Assembly (NCBI GenBank): GCA_963921425.1
Contig: OY992832.1
Location: 13,515,249 to 13,579,248, forward strand
Direction: 5' to 3'
Source of the DNA: Dryas octopetala
Taxonomy: Eukaryota > Streptophyta > Magnoliopsida > Rosales > Rosaceae
Length of the DNA stretch: 64,000 bases
Notes under the pieces: model-generated
What the model saw: only the letters and a program-made list of their open reading frames with translations
Told to the model about the DNA's origin: nothing
The model's database searches: none
Part shown: positions 35,509 through 50,479 of the stretch, piece by piece
Layout: each line of letters begins with the position of its first letter
How positions within the stretch are numbered: position 1 is the first letter of the stretch
Position numbers and translations under genes: made by a program

Positions 35509-38500
35509 ATGAAGGGCCTTGCTTTCATCTTCTTTACCTTTCTGCAGTTTTCAGTGTTGAGTTTGTGCACAGCAGCTGATACCATATCTCCATCACAACC
35601 CATCATCGGCTCTGCTACTCTGGTTTCTTCAGACCAAAGCTTTGAACTAGGACTCTTCTCCACCGGCAACTCCAGAGCCTGGTATTTAGGAATATGGTAC
35701 AAGAACTTTTCAGATACTGTTGTATGGGTTGCCAACAGAGAAAACCCACTTGCAGATTCATCTGGAGCAACCTTGACGTTGTCCAAAAATGGCAGTCTTG
35801 TCCTTTTAGACCAAATGAATAACACTATTTGGTCATCCACTTCTTCCACAGTAGCAGAAGAAGATCCTGTTGCACAGCTCTTGGACTCTGGAAATCTTGT
35901 TGTTAGAGACAAGACCCCAACAAGTTCAGAAAGCTATATATGGCAAAGTTTCGATTTCCCATCAGACACTCTGTTACCAAACATGAAGGTGGGATGGAAC
36001 TTCAGAACTGGCCTGAACCGGTTCCTGACTTCTTGGAAAAATGCCACTGACCCATCTCTTGGAGAATATACCTATGGGATTGATAATCTTGTGTTGCCTC
36101 AGCTTGTTGTTGCCAAAGGATCAAAGAAAATGTTCCGAACTGGGCCTTGGAATGGTCGTCGATTTACTGGCACTCCTGGTTCGGCCATTCAGACAGTTGT
36201 GAAACCATTCTTTGTGTATAATACCAATGAGTTATATTATATGTATGAGGCTACTGATAATTCTATTATGACAAGAGTAAAGCTGACTGATTCGGGTTTC
36301 GCCCAGCGGCTAGTGCTGAATGAAGGAAGCACTGAATGGACTCTTATGTACACTTTGCAGAATGATCGGTGTGATAATTATGGAGAGTGTGGCCCAAATG
36401 GCATTTGCAAAATTTCCAAATCACCACTTTGTGAGTGCTTGCAGGGGTTTGTTCCGAAATCACCAAAAGAATGGGAGGTGCTTAATGGGACAAATGGGTG
36501 CAAGAGGAAGACACCACTGGATTGTCACAAGGGTGAAGGGTTTCTGGAAATTCAAAATGTGAAACTGCCAGACTTGTTGGACTTTTGGGTGAATGACAGC
36601 ATCCGCACTGAGGAATGTGAGGGGGAGTGCTTGAAGAATTGTTCTTGTGTTGCTTATGCTAATACAAATACTAGCAGTGGAGGCCGTGGCTGTTTGATGT
36701 GGTTTGGCGAGCTGATTGATATGCGAGAGATCACTGAAGATACTGGCCAAATACATATCCGGATGCCAGCGTCAGAACTAGGTAAGTGAAATTTTGTAGT
36801 TAAGCCCTTGATCCTACATGCTTTACTGAAAGTCTTAAAACATCCTGTAGGAATAGTTAGGTTGTGCAGTCCCATTTTATCCTTGTTTTTTAAAATTTTA
36901 TCAATTACATAGATTTATTGATTTCAAATTGTATGTTGCAAGGATCATATTGAAAAGGTCAAATTGTGTTCTTTTTTAAGCTTCAATTTAGGTATGCCTA
37001 AATGCATAAGAGCTGCTGCTGTAATGCGTGATTTACTAAAGAAATCACAATAGTACAATCTGTGATTTAATTTCTCAATGTTATCTATTACAGAATCCTT
37101 AGGTGATACCAGTCACAAGGATAAAAGAGTAGTACTCATCTCGGTCATATCAACAGTTTCTGTGCTTCTTTTCCTTGGTTTGTCATGCTGGTGTTTAATT
37201 CTGAAGTACAGAGGAAAGAAAAGGGGTAAGCATGCATATTCACATTTCTGGTGGATAACTTATATTACTGACAAAGAGGTTTGTATATAATGTCCTCTGA
37301 AAGAGTTATACAAATCAGTTCATGTTCATGGCAAGTGGTTTTTCTGGCGAAACTATATTTGTTTGACGAAATCTTATGCATTAACAAGGATATTTTCTTT
37401 GAATTTCAATATGCGCTTTGAATTGTTCTCATAATTAACTCTGTATGCCAGATGGCTAATTTAAAAATTAAATTTATGCATTTGCATTGCTTTTTTATAT
37501 CACTGTCCTTTTCCTTTTGTCCCTTTTCATTTTACAGGTCCAAGATTCAGTAAGGAGGACATGGAGTTGCCACTGTTTGATTTTGATACAATTGCAACTG
37601 CCACCAATAACTTCTCTAGCACAAACAAGCTAGGGGAGGGAGGCTTCGGTCCAGTTTACAAGGTAAAACCATAAAAGGACAGTAGTTGACCATATTGTCT
37701 ACAAATTTATGCTAATATTTATACTAAATTTCAGGGCAACCTGACACAAGAAGAATTAATAGCAGTAAAGAGACTCTCAAAAGATTCTGGGCAAGGAGTT
37801 GAAGAGTTTAAGAATGAAGTTACAATGATAGCCAATCTTCAACATTGGAATCTTGTTAAACTTTTGGGCTGCTGCATTGAAGGAGAAGAAAGGATGCTAA
37901 TCTATGAGTACATGCCCAACAAAAGCTTGGACTGCTTTATTTTCGGTCTAAGATTCTATCCTTCTTCTTTCAGATTAATTGCGTAACATAAATTTATTTA
38001 CTACTTTTCAGTGCAATTTATGCAACTAAACAGAGTCGTTGACTCTGTTATGTTACATAGGAAGAAAACTGAACCAAAATTCATGTGATGGATGGATAGT
38101 GCAGATCAAAACAGAAAGGTGTTGCTGAACTGGAAAAAGCGATTTGACATTATCATGGGAGTTGCCCGGGGACTTCTCTACCTCCACCATGACTCCCGAT
38201 TAAGAATCATCCACAGGGATCTTAAGAGTTGCAACATCTTACTTGACAATGAGCTGAACCCCAAAATATCTGACTTTGGTATAGCAAGGATTTTTGGACG
38301 AAATCAAACTGAAGCAAAAACAAAACGAGTAATTGGGACATAGTGAGTTGTACCAACATATATCATGAAAGTCATATTTTCCAATTATGACCAAGTACTT
38401 AAATTGTGTTATTTACATGCAGTGGGTATATGTCTCCTGAGTATGCAATTGATGGTAAGTTTTCAGTGAAATCCGACGTCTTTAGTTTTGGAGTGCTTTT

Positions 38501-38999
38501 GTTGGAGATAGTAAGTGGGAGAAAGAACCGAGGGTTTCACCATCCAGATCACCATCACAGTCTTCTGGGACATGTAGGTTGCACAGAAAGAATAGAGGGT
38601 TTCATTAGCATAATATGTGTCGGTTAATTTTGAACCTCTAGTTTTTCATGTGTATGGCTAAAGGCATATTATTTGCAATTGTTCCAGGCATGGTTACTAT
38701 GGAACAAAAACAAGGGCTTGGAACTAATAGATCCATGCTTGGAAGACTCATATCTTGAGTTTGAGGTTCTAAGATGCATTCAAGTGGGTCTATTATGCGT
38801 TCAAAAGCTTCCCAAAGACAGACCAGTAATGTCATCAGTAGTTCTCATGTTCAGCAATGATGGAGCAATATTACCTCAACCAAAGGAGCCTGGTTTCTTC
38901 ACAGAAAGAGGTTCCAATGACATTGATACCTTAATAGTAGAGGAAGGAAGAAGCCACACAGGAAACACAATTACCATTTCGACGGTGGAAGCTAGATAA
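35509..38999 (+). CDS. S-RLK4: G-type lectin S-receptor-like serine/threonine protein kinase
   Basis: Exons are 35509-36781, 37103-37225, 37538-37662, 37735-37945, 38105-38342, 38423-38573 and 38688-38999, giving 810 residues, all open. Signal peptide, bulb lectin, S-locus glycoprotein, EGF and PAN regions lie in exon 1. Exon 2 is transmembrane. The kinase has Lys519, HRDLKSCN (Asp616) and DFG (Asp634). Exon 1 is closest to S-RLK1 (shared [15 protein letters not shown]). The αC-β4 loop reads HWNLVKL instead of HRNLVKL. The start was chosen because it opens the signal peptide and follows the same leader as S-RLK1. The upstream 52-codon frame and a different promoter class make expression control unlike the other copies. 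Confidence 0.92.
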
Positions 39000-39684
39000 T
39001 TGACACATGGAACTGTCCAGTGGATGTATTCAGGAATTAGAGATGAACTTGTTCTTTGGATTCTCGCACTTTTACATTGATGCTGATGCTGATGCATATG
39101 CATGCAATCAGACAGAGAATGACCGGCCTCAACGGTAGGTTAATTGAGAATAGTAACATGTAAGTTCAGACTAATTATTGTTTTCAGAGTAATGTACAGC
39201 CATCTTATACATGTAGTGGCTCTAGAAATTTCAAGAGACCAGGCCAGGATTTGATAATCAGAGGGCCTATAGAATTATATCCCTGTGGAAAAAACATTAA
39301 ATAAATAACTGTATGTCACATGAAATTGTATGCCTTTGGTTCCTACTGAATAATATGCAGGTCTGGTTCCTCCTGATGATGGCTGTATATTATTATTTTT
39401 ATTGATGATTTCAGTGGATAGAACTGAATTTATCTTAGATGCAAATTTCTAGTTTTTGTAATGTTGAAAAAATTTAAAATTTTGTGTGGGAAGCAGAGAG
39501 AAATTTATTAAAATTTTGTATTTTGAAAATTAATGGAGACACTGGGAGACTTGAATATATATCACTGGAAGAATTTTTGCAGAAACTATATATCACTGGG
39601 AGACTTGAATATATATTGCCCTGGAAGAATTTCATGTTTATATATTGTCTGAACACTCATGCCCAAAATTTGTAATCATGGAAT
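39000..39684. other. S-RLK4 3' flank; part duplicated at 44238-44476 and 46424-46484
   Basis: The stretch from about 39285 is repeated at 44238 onward. There the copy is interrupted after TTTTGAAA by the TIR element at 44477-46423. The uninterrupted site is at 39521-39528 here. No gene was found. Confidence 0.6.
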
Positions 39685-39982
39685 AGAGTTAGTCTCTAGT
39701 TGTAAATGTCAAAAGCGGCCGCTAAGTCCATACAAAAAGTCTGAATTACTGGTGAGCCTTAGAATTGCCAGCGGAGAAGAGTCCTAATTCAAAGCTTTGG
39801 CCGGAAGAAACCAGGGTATCAGAGCCGATGATGAATTGTGATGGAGATATGGCATCAGCTGCAGTGTTCAAATTCATGACTATAAATTGGAGTAAAGAGG
39901 CAGAGAAGAGAAAACGAAGGCCCTTCAGCTGCTGTATGGACTTAGCAGCCGCTTTAGACTTTTACAACTAGAGACTAACTCT
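39685..39982. repeat. Inverted pair of S-RLK class B promoters facing an exon-1 fragment
   Basis: The left arm 39685-39734 and right arm 39933-39982 are reverse complements with a few mismatches. Both contain the class B block, read as AGAGTTAGTCTCTAG through GCTAAGTCCATACA. They point inward. Between them lies an inverted piece of S-RLK exon 1. Each arm's counterpart normally stands just upstream of an S-RLK ATG (S-RLK5, S-RLK7). Confidence 0.85.
39756..39928 (-). pseudogene. Inverted S-RLK exon 1 fragment
   Basis: On the minus strand it encodes the signal peptide and the start of the lectin domain, closest to S-RLK5 and S-RLK7 (it shares [15 protein letters not shown] and AGNSKA). The start codon is CTG instead of ATG (39928-39926). 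The homology breaks off after AATTCTAAGGC. It cannot make a receptor. Confidence 0.85.
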
Positions 39983-40057
39983 AGTCCATACTACAGTACC
40001 CTTATTAGAGGCAAGGGGTCATGGAGAAGAAGGAACAAAACCAAGGTGGTGGAAGAA

Positions 40058-42842
40058 ATGTTAGACATGGAGGAGGCCAAGAAGCAGGTGTTGTTTTCAT
40101 TGCCAATGATTCTTACCAATGTTTTCTATTACATGATCACTTTGGTCTCAGTCATGTTTGCTGGCCACCTTGCCAATTCATGGGCCACTGTTACTGGCTT
40201 TGCTTTCATGGTCTCTCTCTCTCTCTCTCACTATAATATTTCTGTCACTCCATTCTATGTTTCTTCTGACTCTTAATGTTAGTATTGGAGTACTATTTTC
40301 TATATCTTAGTTGTAATAAACATAGATTGGTATATTTTTGGTAATTATAGGCTTCAGCTGGTAGAGGGGGTTCAAGGATTTGGGGGGTTGATCTCAGCCT
40401 CTCAGGTATTGCATATTTTGGTGTTTGCTTTCTCACTTCCACTTAAGTATTTGGACTAACCTATTGAAAAGTCATGTACAAGAATTATGTATCAGTTTAT
40501 CCAGTGCAGGAAATTATCACCAATCTGAATTGGGATGAACATTTACCTTGTCTGTATATTTTAATATTCCAAATTCTGACATAGATGTTCAAAGCTATTG
40601 CATCTGAGATCACATAAAATTGGTATGAGTGCAGGCCTTTTCTTTTAATTGTTTTTCTCGTCTGTTCTTGGTTTAGGTTGGGTTAAGCGGAGCTCTTGAG
40701 ACTCTCTGTGGGCAAGGGTTTGGTGCAAAGTTATATAGAATGTTGGGGATTTATCTACAAGCCTCTTGCATCATATCCTTCGTATTCTGTTCCTTCATAT
40801 CTATAATCTGGTGCTATACTGAGCCAATACTTATTTTACTCCATCAAGATCCTCAAATTTCCAAATCTGCGGCTATTTTCATGAAATTTCTGATTCCGGG
40901 ATTATTTGCATATGCCTTGCTGCAAAACATCTTAAGATTTCTTCAGACACAATTCATTATCCTGCCATTGTTCTACTCAATGATCCCCGCTGTTATTCAT
41001 ATCGGCATTGCATATGGTTTGGTACATTGGACAGCTCTCGGTTACAAGGGAGCTGCACTAGCAGCTTCGATTTCGTTATGGATATCTGTCCTTATGTTGG
41101 TCATGTATGTTGTTTGCTCTAAGAAGTTTGATCATACATGGGAAGGATTTTCATCAGAATCATTCCATTATATACTCACTGATTTGAAACTTGCCCTCCC
41201 CTCAGCACTAACGGTATGGTAAGTGTCACATTTTTCATTGCTTTTATCTTTATGCTTAATTTTTAAAGACTAACTAGTGGCACAGCCTCAATTGTTCTGC
41301 CAAAAGTTAGTTCAGAAAGGTTCATAAAAAAAGTTGGTTCAGAAAGCTAAATTCAAAAGTTCACAATGATCAATGAAAGTTTTTTGGAAAAACCTTTTCA
41401 GCATCAGGTTTAAAACCATAATTAGGAAGATACCATAACCATCCTGAAAGGATATTGAAACCGAGTTCTGATCCAAATTAGCACTTAGACCTATTTGCTT
41501 CAAGAGATGAAGCCATGGACACATTACATCAATTAAGGGTTTAAACTTTTGAAGTATTAACTCAGATGCTGCACAATAACTTTAACATAGCAGCATTATT
41601 ATCTATAAGAATATGAGATAGGACTTGCATTGTTAAACTCCACATTTTTTTATCTTACCAGTTTGGAAGAATGGGCTTTTGAGATTCTGGTGTTGCTGGG
41701 AGGATTGATGCCAAATTCGGAAGAAACCACTTCACTTATTGCAATGTGGTAAGCTTCAATATACTTTTTTCTTCTTCTCTAAACATGTTTTTGCCAGTTG
41801 ACTCAAGTAGCCTTTGTTTAACTGTGTCTTCAGTGTGAATACAGAAGCAATTGCATACATGATTATGTATGGCCTCTGTGCTGCTGCAAGGTTGGTAGAA
41901 TAACAATTCCCAGGTTAAGTATTCCTTAAAGTTTTCCAAAATCTACATTTGTTTTGCACATTGAAACAAAAATTACTTCTTGTTGCAGCACAAGGGTGTC
42001 AAATGAATTGGGAGCCGGAAATCCTGACAAAGCTAAGAAAGCAATGGCTGTGACTCTAAAGCTCTCTGTGCTTCTCGCTTTCGTTATTGTTCTGGCTCTA
42101 GAGATCAGCCACAATGTCTGGGCTGGCTTGTTCAGTGAAAACAATACAATAATAAGGAAGTTTGCTTCTATGACACCATTGCTTGCAATTTCAATAACTG
42201 TGGATTCTGTGCAAGGTGTCTTATCAGTTTGAGATCATCCAATTTTCTAGTAGTAGTTCTATCTGCTATTTTTCATTTGAATTTTTTACATTTTCTTGCC
42301 TTTTTCGGGGTGTCAATGAAAGTGATTGTTGGTCTTTCAGGTGTGGCCAGAGGATGTGGTTGGCAACACTTGACTGTGTATGTAAACTTGGGCACATTCT
42401 ATTTGATTGGTATGACAATTGCCAATCTTCTTGGATTCAAGTTCAAACTATATGCCAAGGTGAGACAAGTAGACAACCTTGTAGGTTTTTTTTATTTTTA
42501 TTTTATTTTATTTTATTATTTTATTTTATTTTTTATATAACAACCTGGTAGTTTTTTATTTACTCATACACACAGACACGCACATGACACATCAACTACA
42601 AAATTTCCAACTCCTGAACTGCATACATAAGTAGGAGAACAAGCGGCTAGTACGTTGGTTTGTTTTGTTCATTGCTTTCAATTCACATTTTGTGCTTTCT
42701 TTTGTTTCAGGGCTTGTGGATTGGTTTAATCTGTGGTCTCTCATGTCAAGCTGGCACAATTCTGTTTATTACACTGCGCTCAAAATGGACTCTGTTGGGT
42801 TCCTCTGATAATGAAGAGGAAGAAAAACCAGTTTTGGTTTGA
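40058..42842 (+). CDS. MATE family efflux transporter (DETOXIFICATION-like)
   Basis: A multidrug and toxic compound extrusion carrier, a proton-driven exporter of secondary metabolites or xenobiotics at the plasma membrane or tonoplast. The seven exons are 40058-40210, 40677-41218, 41662-41748, 41834-41890, 41989-42215, 42341-42459 and 42711-42842, all GT-AG and in phase, giving 438 residues. Diagnostic segments include [54 protein letters not shown] and ARGCGWQH. The family norm is about 480 residues. The loop after the first helix is short: GHL runs directly into [12 protein letters not shown], about ten residues fewer than relatives. An ATG at 40021 is out of frame with the rest. The in-frame ATG at 40058 is used here, suggesting a one-base shift near the original start. 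It may still work, or be a weak allele. Confidence 0.82.
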
Positions 42843-43231
42843 GTGAATGTGAGGAAATAGTAAGCATACACCTATAATACCACTTGGGAAAACTATGCGA
42901 CTAGTTCATCATGCATTGTCTAGTAGAAGATGAGTGAGTGGAACAAATGAAACCTATGTGTTCTGTTAAAATAAAAACTAAAAATATCTTATATTATGTC
43001 AACCAATTTTGCAGCTTCTGAGAGACAACTGTAAAGTTCTCTGTATAAATTTCAAGGCTATCTTAGGCCATTTTAATCTTTTCATGATATTGGGAGCAAA
43101 GTCACCGCACAGTTTGAGACCAAACACTTTGACTAAATCACACATCAGTCTTTGATTTGCTGAGTGTTGTTATTTGTGAGTGCCTGCAGAAGTTTGGAAC
43201 ATGAATTGGACTGTAAGTCCTGCCACTTAGT
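42843..43231. other. MATE 3' flank
   Basis: No gene or repeat was recognised; it is probably 3' untranslated region and spacer. Confidence 0.4.
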
Positions 43232-43551
43232 GCCCGTTTGGTATCCTACTCAATATTTTTTTTAATGTAAGTTTTCAAAATCAATTTTTAAAACTTGAAA
43301 ACTTGTTTTGTATGAAATTTGAAAATAATTTTAAAATTTTAAAAATAATAGCAGCTAAAGAAGAAGGAAGTGTAAAAAAAAAAAAGAGAAAAACAATGTT
43401 TTATTATTTTTTTTAAAAAAGGTATGTTTTTGAATTTTTTTCTAAAAATTGTTTTTGAAAATGATCTACCAAACATGTTTTCTTGATTAAAACATGTTTT
43501 TTTTGTTTTTGAAAAAAAAAAAAAGGTTTTTGAATTGAATACCAAACAGGC
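43232..43551. mobile_element. MITE with GCCCGTTTGGTAT termini
   Basis: Left GCCCGTTTGGTATCCTACTC and the reverse-complemented right end GCCTGTTTGGTATTCAATTC form terminal inverted repeats of about 22 bp around an A/T-rich, self-complementary interior. The flanking TTA/TAA is too short to assign a superfamily. Confidence 0.65.
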
Positions 43552-44189
43552 TAAATATCTTGAAAGTACCGAATTTATACAAATACATGTCACTAAGAAA
43601 GATAAAAATCATAATAATAAATTAATAATTAAGGAGCAAATCAAATTGTTAATGGAGGCGATCAAGGCATGACGGATGCAAGGGGTAATGTGAATGAACA
43701 ATTATCTACGACACCATCCCACTTGATAAAAGAAAAAAAAAAAAAAATTAGAAAGCAAACATCAAAGAATCAAACAAAATATAAAATGATTAATCTGTCA
43801 ATCTTCCAGAAAATATACATATTGTAACATCTCTGTCTAGAATGCCTTAATCTCTTAATTTTTACCAATTGATGAGGAAATAGCCTGCGTACAGATTGAG
43901 ATAACTCGCTCAAATCTCACTTCATCCTCTTGTACGTTTAGATTAGCGTTTGATCTGATCAACTAAAATTCCATTAATATGCCACTATATATGTAATGTA
44001 CCACATCTTTAATTTGTATCACCCTCATTAATTATAGCCGTCTTGTTAGGAAACAACATACAAGAAAAATATAAGAAGCAGAAAAAAAGGAGGAGGACAA
44101 GGACAAGGAGAAAGAGAAGGAGAAGAAGATAGAAATGTTACCAAATACAGGATCAGAATGGAATACTACTGTTACTTCCATTACCACGT

Positions 44190-44237
44190 ACTGCACCCTT
44201 AGAGTCAAGTGGTGATGGAGAAGAAGGAACAAAACTA
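44190..44237 (+). pseudogene. Truncated 5' end of a second MATE copy
   Basis: The sequence up to ATGGAGAAGAAGGAACAAAAC matches 39985-40041 (the first codons of the MATE region). It is then abruptly joined to S-RLK 3'-flank sequence (AAAACATTAAATAAATAA, as at 39285). It marks the breakpoint of a duplication containing S-RLK and MATE. Confidence 0.7.
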
Positions 44238-44670
44238 AAACATTAAATAAATAATTCTATGTCACATGAAATTGTATGCCTTTGGTTCCTACTGAATAAT
44301 ATGCAATTATGGTTCCCCCTGATGATGGCTGTATATTATTATTTTTATTGATGATTTCAGTGGATAGAACTGAATTTATGTTAGATGCAAACTTCTAGTT
44401 TTTGTAATGTTGAAAAAATTTAAAATTTTGTGTGAGAAGTAGAGTTAGAAATTTATTAAAATTTTGTATTTTGAAAAGAGTGGTACTATTCTCATCTCTA
44501 TTTTCCCACCCACCTTATTTTTTCATCCCTTATTAAATTTTAGAATGCAACAATCTACTTATCTCACCTACATTATTCCCACAATACCCTTAACTAGTTA
44601 ACTTACAAACTCAATGACCCACCATCAAACTCTTTTCCCACATCAGAAAACCAATTGTTTTTTTAATAGC

Positions 44671-45705
44671 TGTTGAACAAAAATGGTTAATAAACAATAA
44701 TATTACTCAATATAATTTCATCCAAATTCATTTATAGAATAAGGGTTTTATTATTTTGGGTACGATCCATTCAAGATGAAGTAAATCTCTTAATTACAGT
44801 CCTTTGATTCAAGGGAATACTCTTTGTTTCCAACTGCAATGAAACCAACGGATCACTTTGTGAGTGTTTGGATTTCCAATAGGTGAAAGACTCATTGAAA
44901 TTGAATTTATTTGTGATTACAGTTGCACCCATATTTTAGGTTGCTTACGTACCCATTGCAAGATCAAACCACACGTAGTTTCAAGGTTTTAGAATTTAAA
45001 TGGATGAATGACCCACTTAAAAGATTTGTGTAATTTGGGTAGGGTTTAGAGCCCTTGGATTTGATTTGAGAAATTAATTCAGAGACTTTTGTGTATAGAA
45101 CTAATTTCTAGAGAATTTGGACGGATTTGATTTGGTACGAAATTAATTCAAAGAAACTTGTATGAATTAATTCCTAAGGAAATTTAGAGAATTTTGTGAA
45201 TGCAGTTGAGTTTGAATTTCGCTCACATTGCCTACGTACTCATGATGGGATCAAACCGGACGTAGTTCGGTAAAGAATTTGACTTGATTGGCTTTATGCC
45301 ATTTTGAGATTTGGATTTGAGAGATTTGGTTTTGTACCAATTGAGAATTTGGTTTTGTACCGATTGAGAGAGTTGGTTTTGTATCAATTTGAGAGTGTTG
45401 GCTTTGTACTAATTTTAGAGTTTGAAATTTGAGATTTGAGATTTGGAGGAAGAGAATGTGCCCATTAATATTTTCGTATCATTTATTTTTTAAATGACAC
45501 ATGTTCTTATTTTTAATGGGTGAATATGAATTTAGTTATATGCCCACTAATATTTTGTATTAATTATTTATTAATTAACACATATTTTTTTTAATGGGCA
45601 TAAAAATTAATGAATTTGGGAGGTTAGATTTTAGTTTTGTGCCCACAAATTATTTTGTATTAATTGACACGCTTTATATTTTAAGTGGGCATATTAACTT
45701 TGAAA
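44671..45705 (-). repeat. Old, truncated LTR related to the 4535-12548 element
   Basis: It starts TGTTGAACAAAA and follows the LTR at 4535-5700 with many substitutions and small indels. Homology fades near 45705. The following 45706-46280 is unlike the young LTR (possibly a diverged LTR half). Orientation is taken from the young element. Confidence 0.75.
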
Positions 45706-45871
45706 ACAAGCTCGGAGCACTCTCAAATTCTCAATGTAGGGGTTAGCTCTTAGCCTTTGCGGGCCCAAGTCCAAATAGCTTTCTGACTTAGCTGGCTTGA
45801 TGGCTTGGACAACAACTTGAGTACCGCAGCACTACAGCAGCCAGGCTTTAGTCTGTGTGTGGACTCCCTTG

Positions 45872-45892
45872 CCCCCCCCCCCCCCCCCCCCC
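45872..45892. repeat. Poly-C run of 21
   Basis: An unbroken C-run inside the nested region. The length may vary in sequencing. Confidence 0.9.
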
Positions 45893-46431
45893 TAATTACT
45901 TTGGCTGGGCAGCCACTTCTGATGGGCATTCATCCACTTGCTGAGGTCCTGTCTTCCATCAGTCCGGTTTAATTCCAAGCAGCAGTGGCATGCCGCAGCA
46001 GTTACTTGTAGCTACAGTTTTATCTGTCTTCCCTTGCTTTCTTTTTGCTGTTCTTAGTTACCATGTCTTTATAGTTTGTGTTGTATTACATTTCCTTGGG
46101 TTTTAAGAGCTTGGGTTCCATCCCCTCTTACTACCTCTCTTTTCCTCTGTATTGTTTGATTGTTTGCTTGTTGCCGCTTGGCTTTTGAATATCATTATTA
46201 GCAGTGTTGCACCCGTATCCTTCTTCGATCATTCTTTAAAGTTTGCTGCCATGGTAATCACCATGATTGAAAGTTAGCAGCCGCAAAATGATTATAAATT
46301 GTTTTTTTGATTAATTAATATTTATCCTTTTTGGCAATCTCACATAAAAATAAATTACTAATTAAAAATTTTATTAATCAGTGGGTGGAAAAATAGCAAT
46401 GGTGGGTGGGAATAGCACCACTTTTTTGAAA

Positions 46432-46968
46432 ATTGATGGAGACACTGGGAGACTTGAATATATATTGCCCTGGAAGAATTTCATGTTCAAGCATATGAGT
46501 CATATGACAGTGTGACTACAATGATGGACATGTGTCATTAATCTAGCTGATGTGCTGGATACAGCTGGATATTTCTTTCATTTCATTAGGTTTCATTTAG
46601 TTAGTCTCTAGCATATAGTAGAGTGACATGTGACCTTTTGTTAAATGGATTGTTAGAAGATTGTTATTCTGTTGGTTAGTGTGCTACCCGTATTACTTTT
46701 CTTCTTTGGCTTTGTCTATAAGAGCTACGAGCTGCTCTCAATCTCGTAACTCTGATTCATTTTCTCTCATATATATACAGTTTTCTCTTCATCTTCTTCA
46801 TTTCTCTTGTTTCACGTCACCATTGTTAGCAGTCTGAACACTCATGCCCAAAATTTGTAATCATGGAATAGAGTTAGTCTCTAGTTGTAAAAGTCAAAAG
46901 TGGCTGCTAAGTCCATACAAAAAATCTGAATTACTGGTGACCTTCCCATTTCCTAGCAAAGAACTCAG
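46432..46968 (+). promoter_or_regulatory. S-RLK5 upstream region (class B promoter)
   Basis: It contains a TATA-like CTATAAGAGC near 46722 followed by a CT-rich leader. GAACACTCATGCCC lies near 46833 (the uninterrupted LINE target). The class B block GGCTGCTAAGTCCATACA begins near 46902, about 65 bp before the ATG. The section 46490-46830 is absent from the related sequence at 39640-39650 and may be an insertion. Confidence 0.5.

Positions 46969-50479
<3,511 letters not shown>

Larger units (their letters stand above)
44477..46423. mobile_element. TIR element, 1.95 kb, with 8-bp target duplication and nested LTR fragment
   Basis: The 8-bp duplication TTTTGAAA occurs at 44469-44476 and 46424-46431. 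The termini are AGAGTGGTACTATTCTC and, reverse-complemented, AAGTGGTGCTATTCCCACCC, followed by CCCACCCACC motifs at both ends. The paralogous site at 39521-39528 is uninterrupted. No transposase is visible. The duplication length suits hAT, but the superfamily is unproven. Confidence 0.75.

Noticed and set aside
40352..40407. Possible extra 56-bp exon in MATE intron 1 (AG before, GT after)
   Set aside because: Exon 1 joins exon 2 in phase and gives the expected family sequence without it. The 56-bp piece would break the frame.
46490..46830. Possible solo LTR upstream of S-RLK5 (TATA-like box and CT-rich leader, ending ATTGTTAGCA)
   Set aside because: No clear start terminus or target duplication could be found. 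It is kept as unassigned promoter-region sequence.
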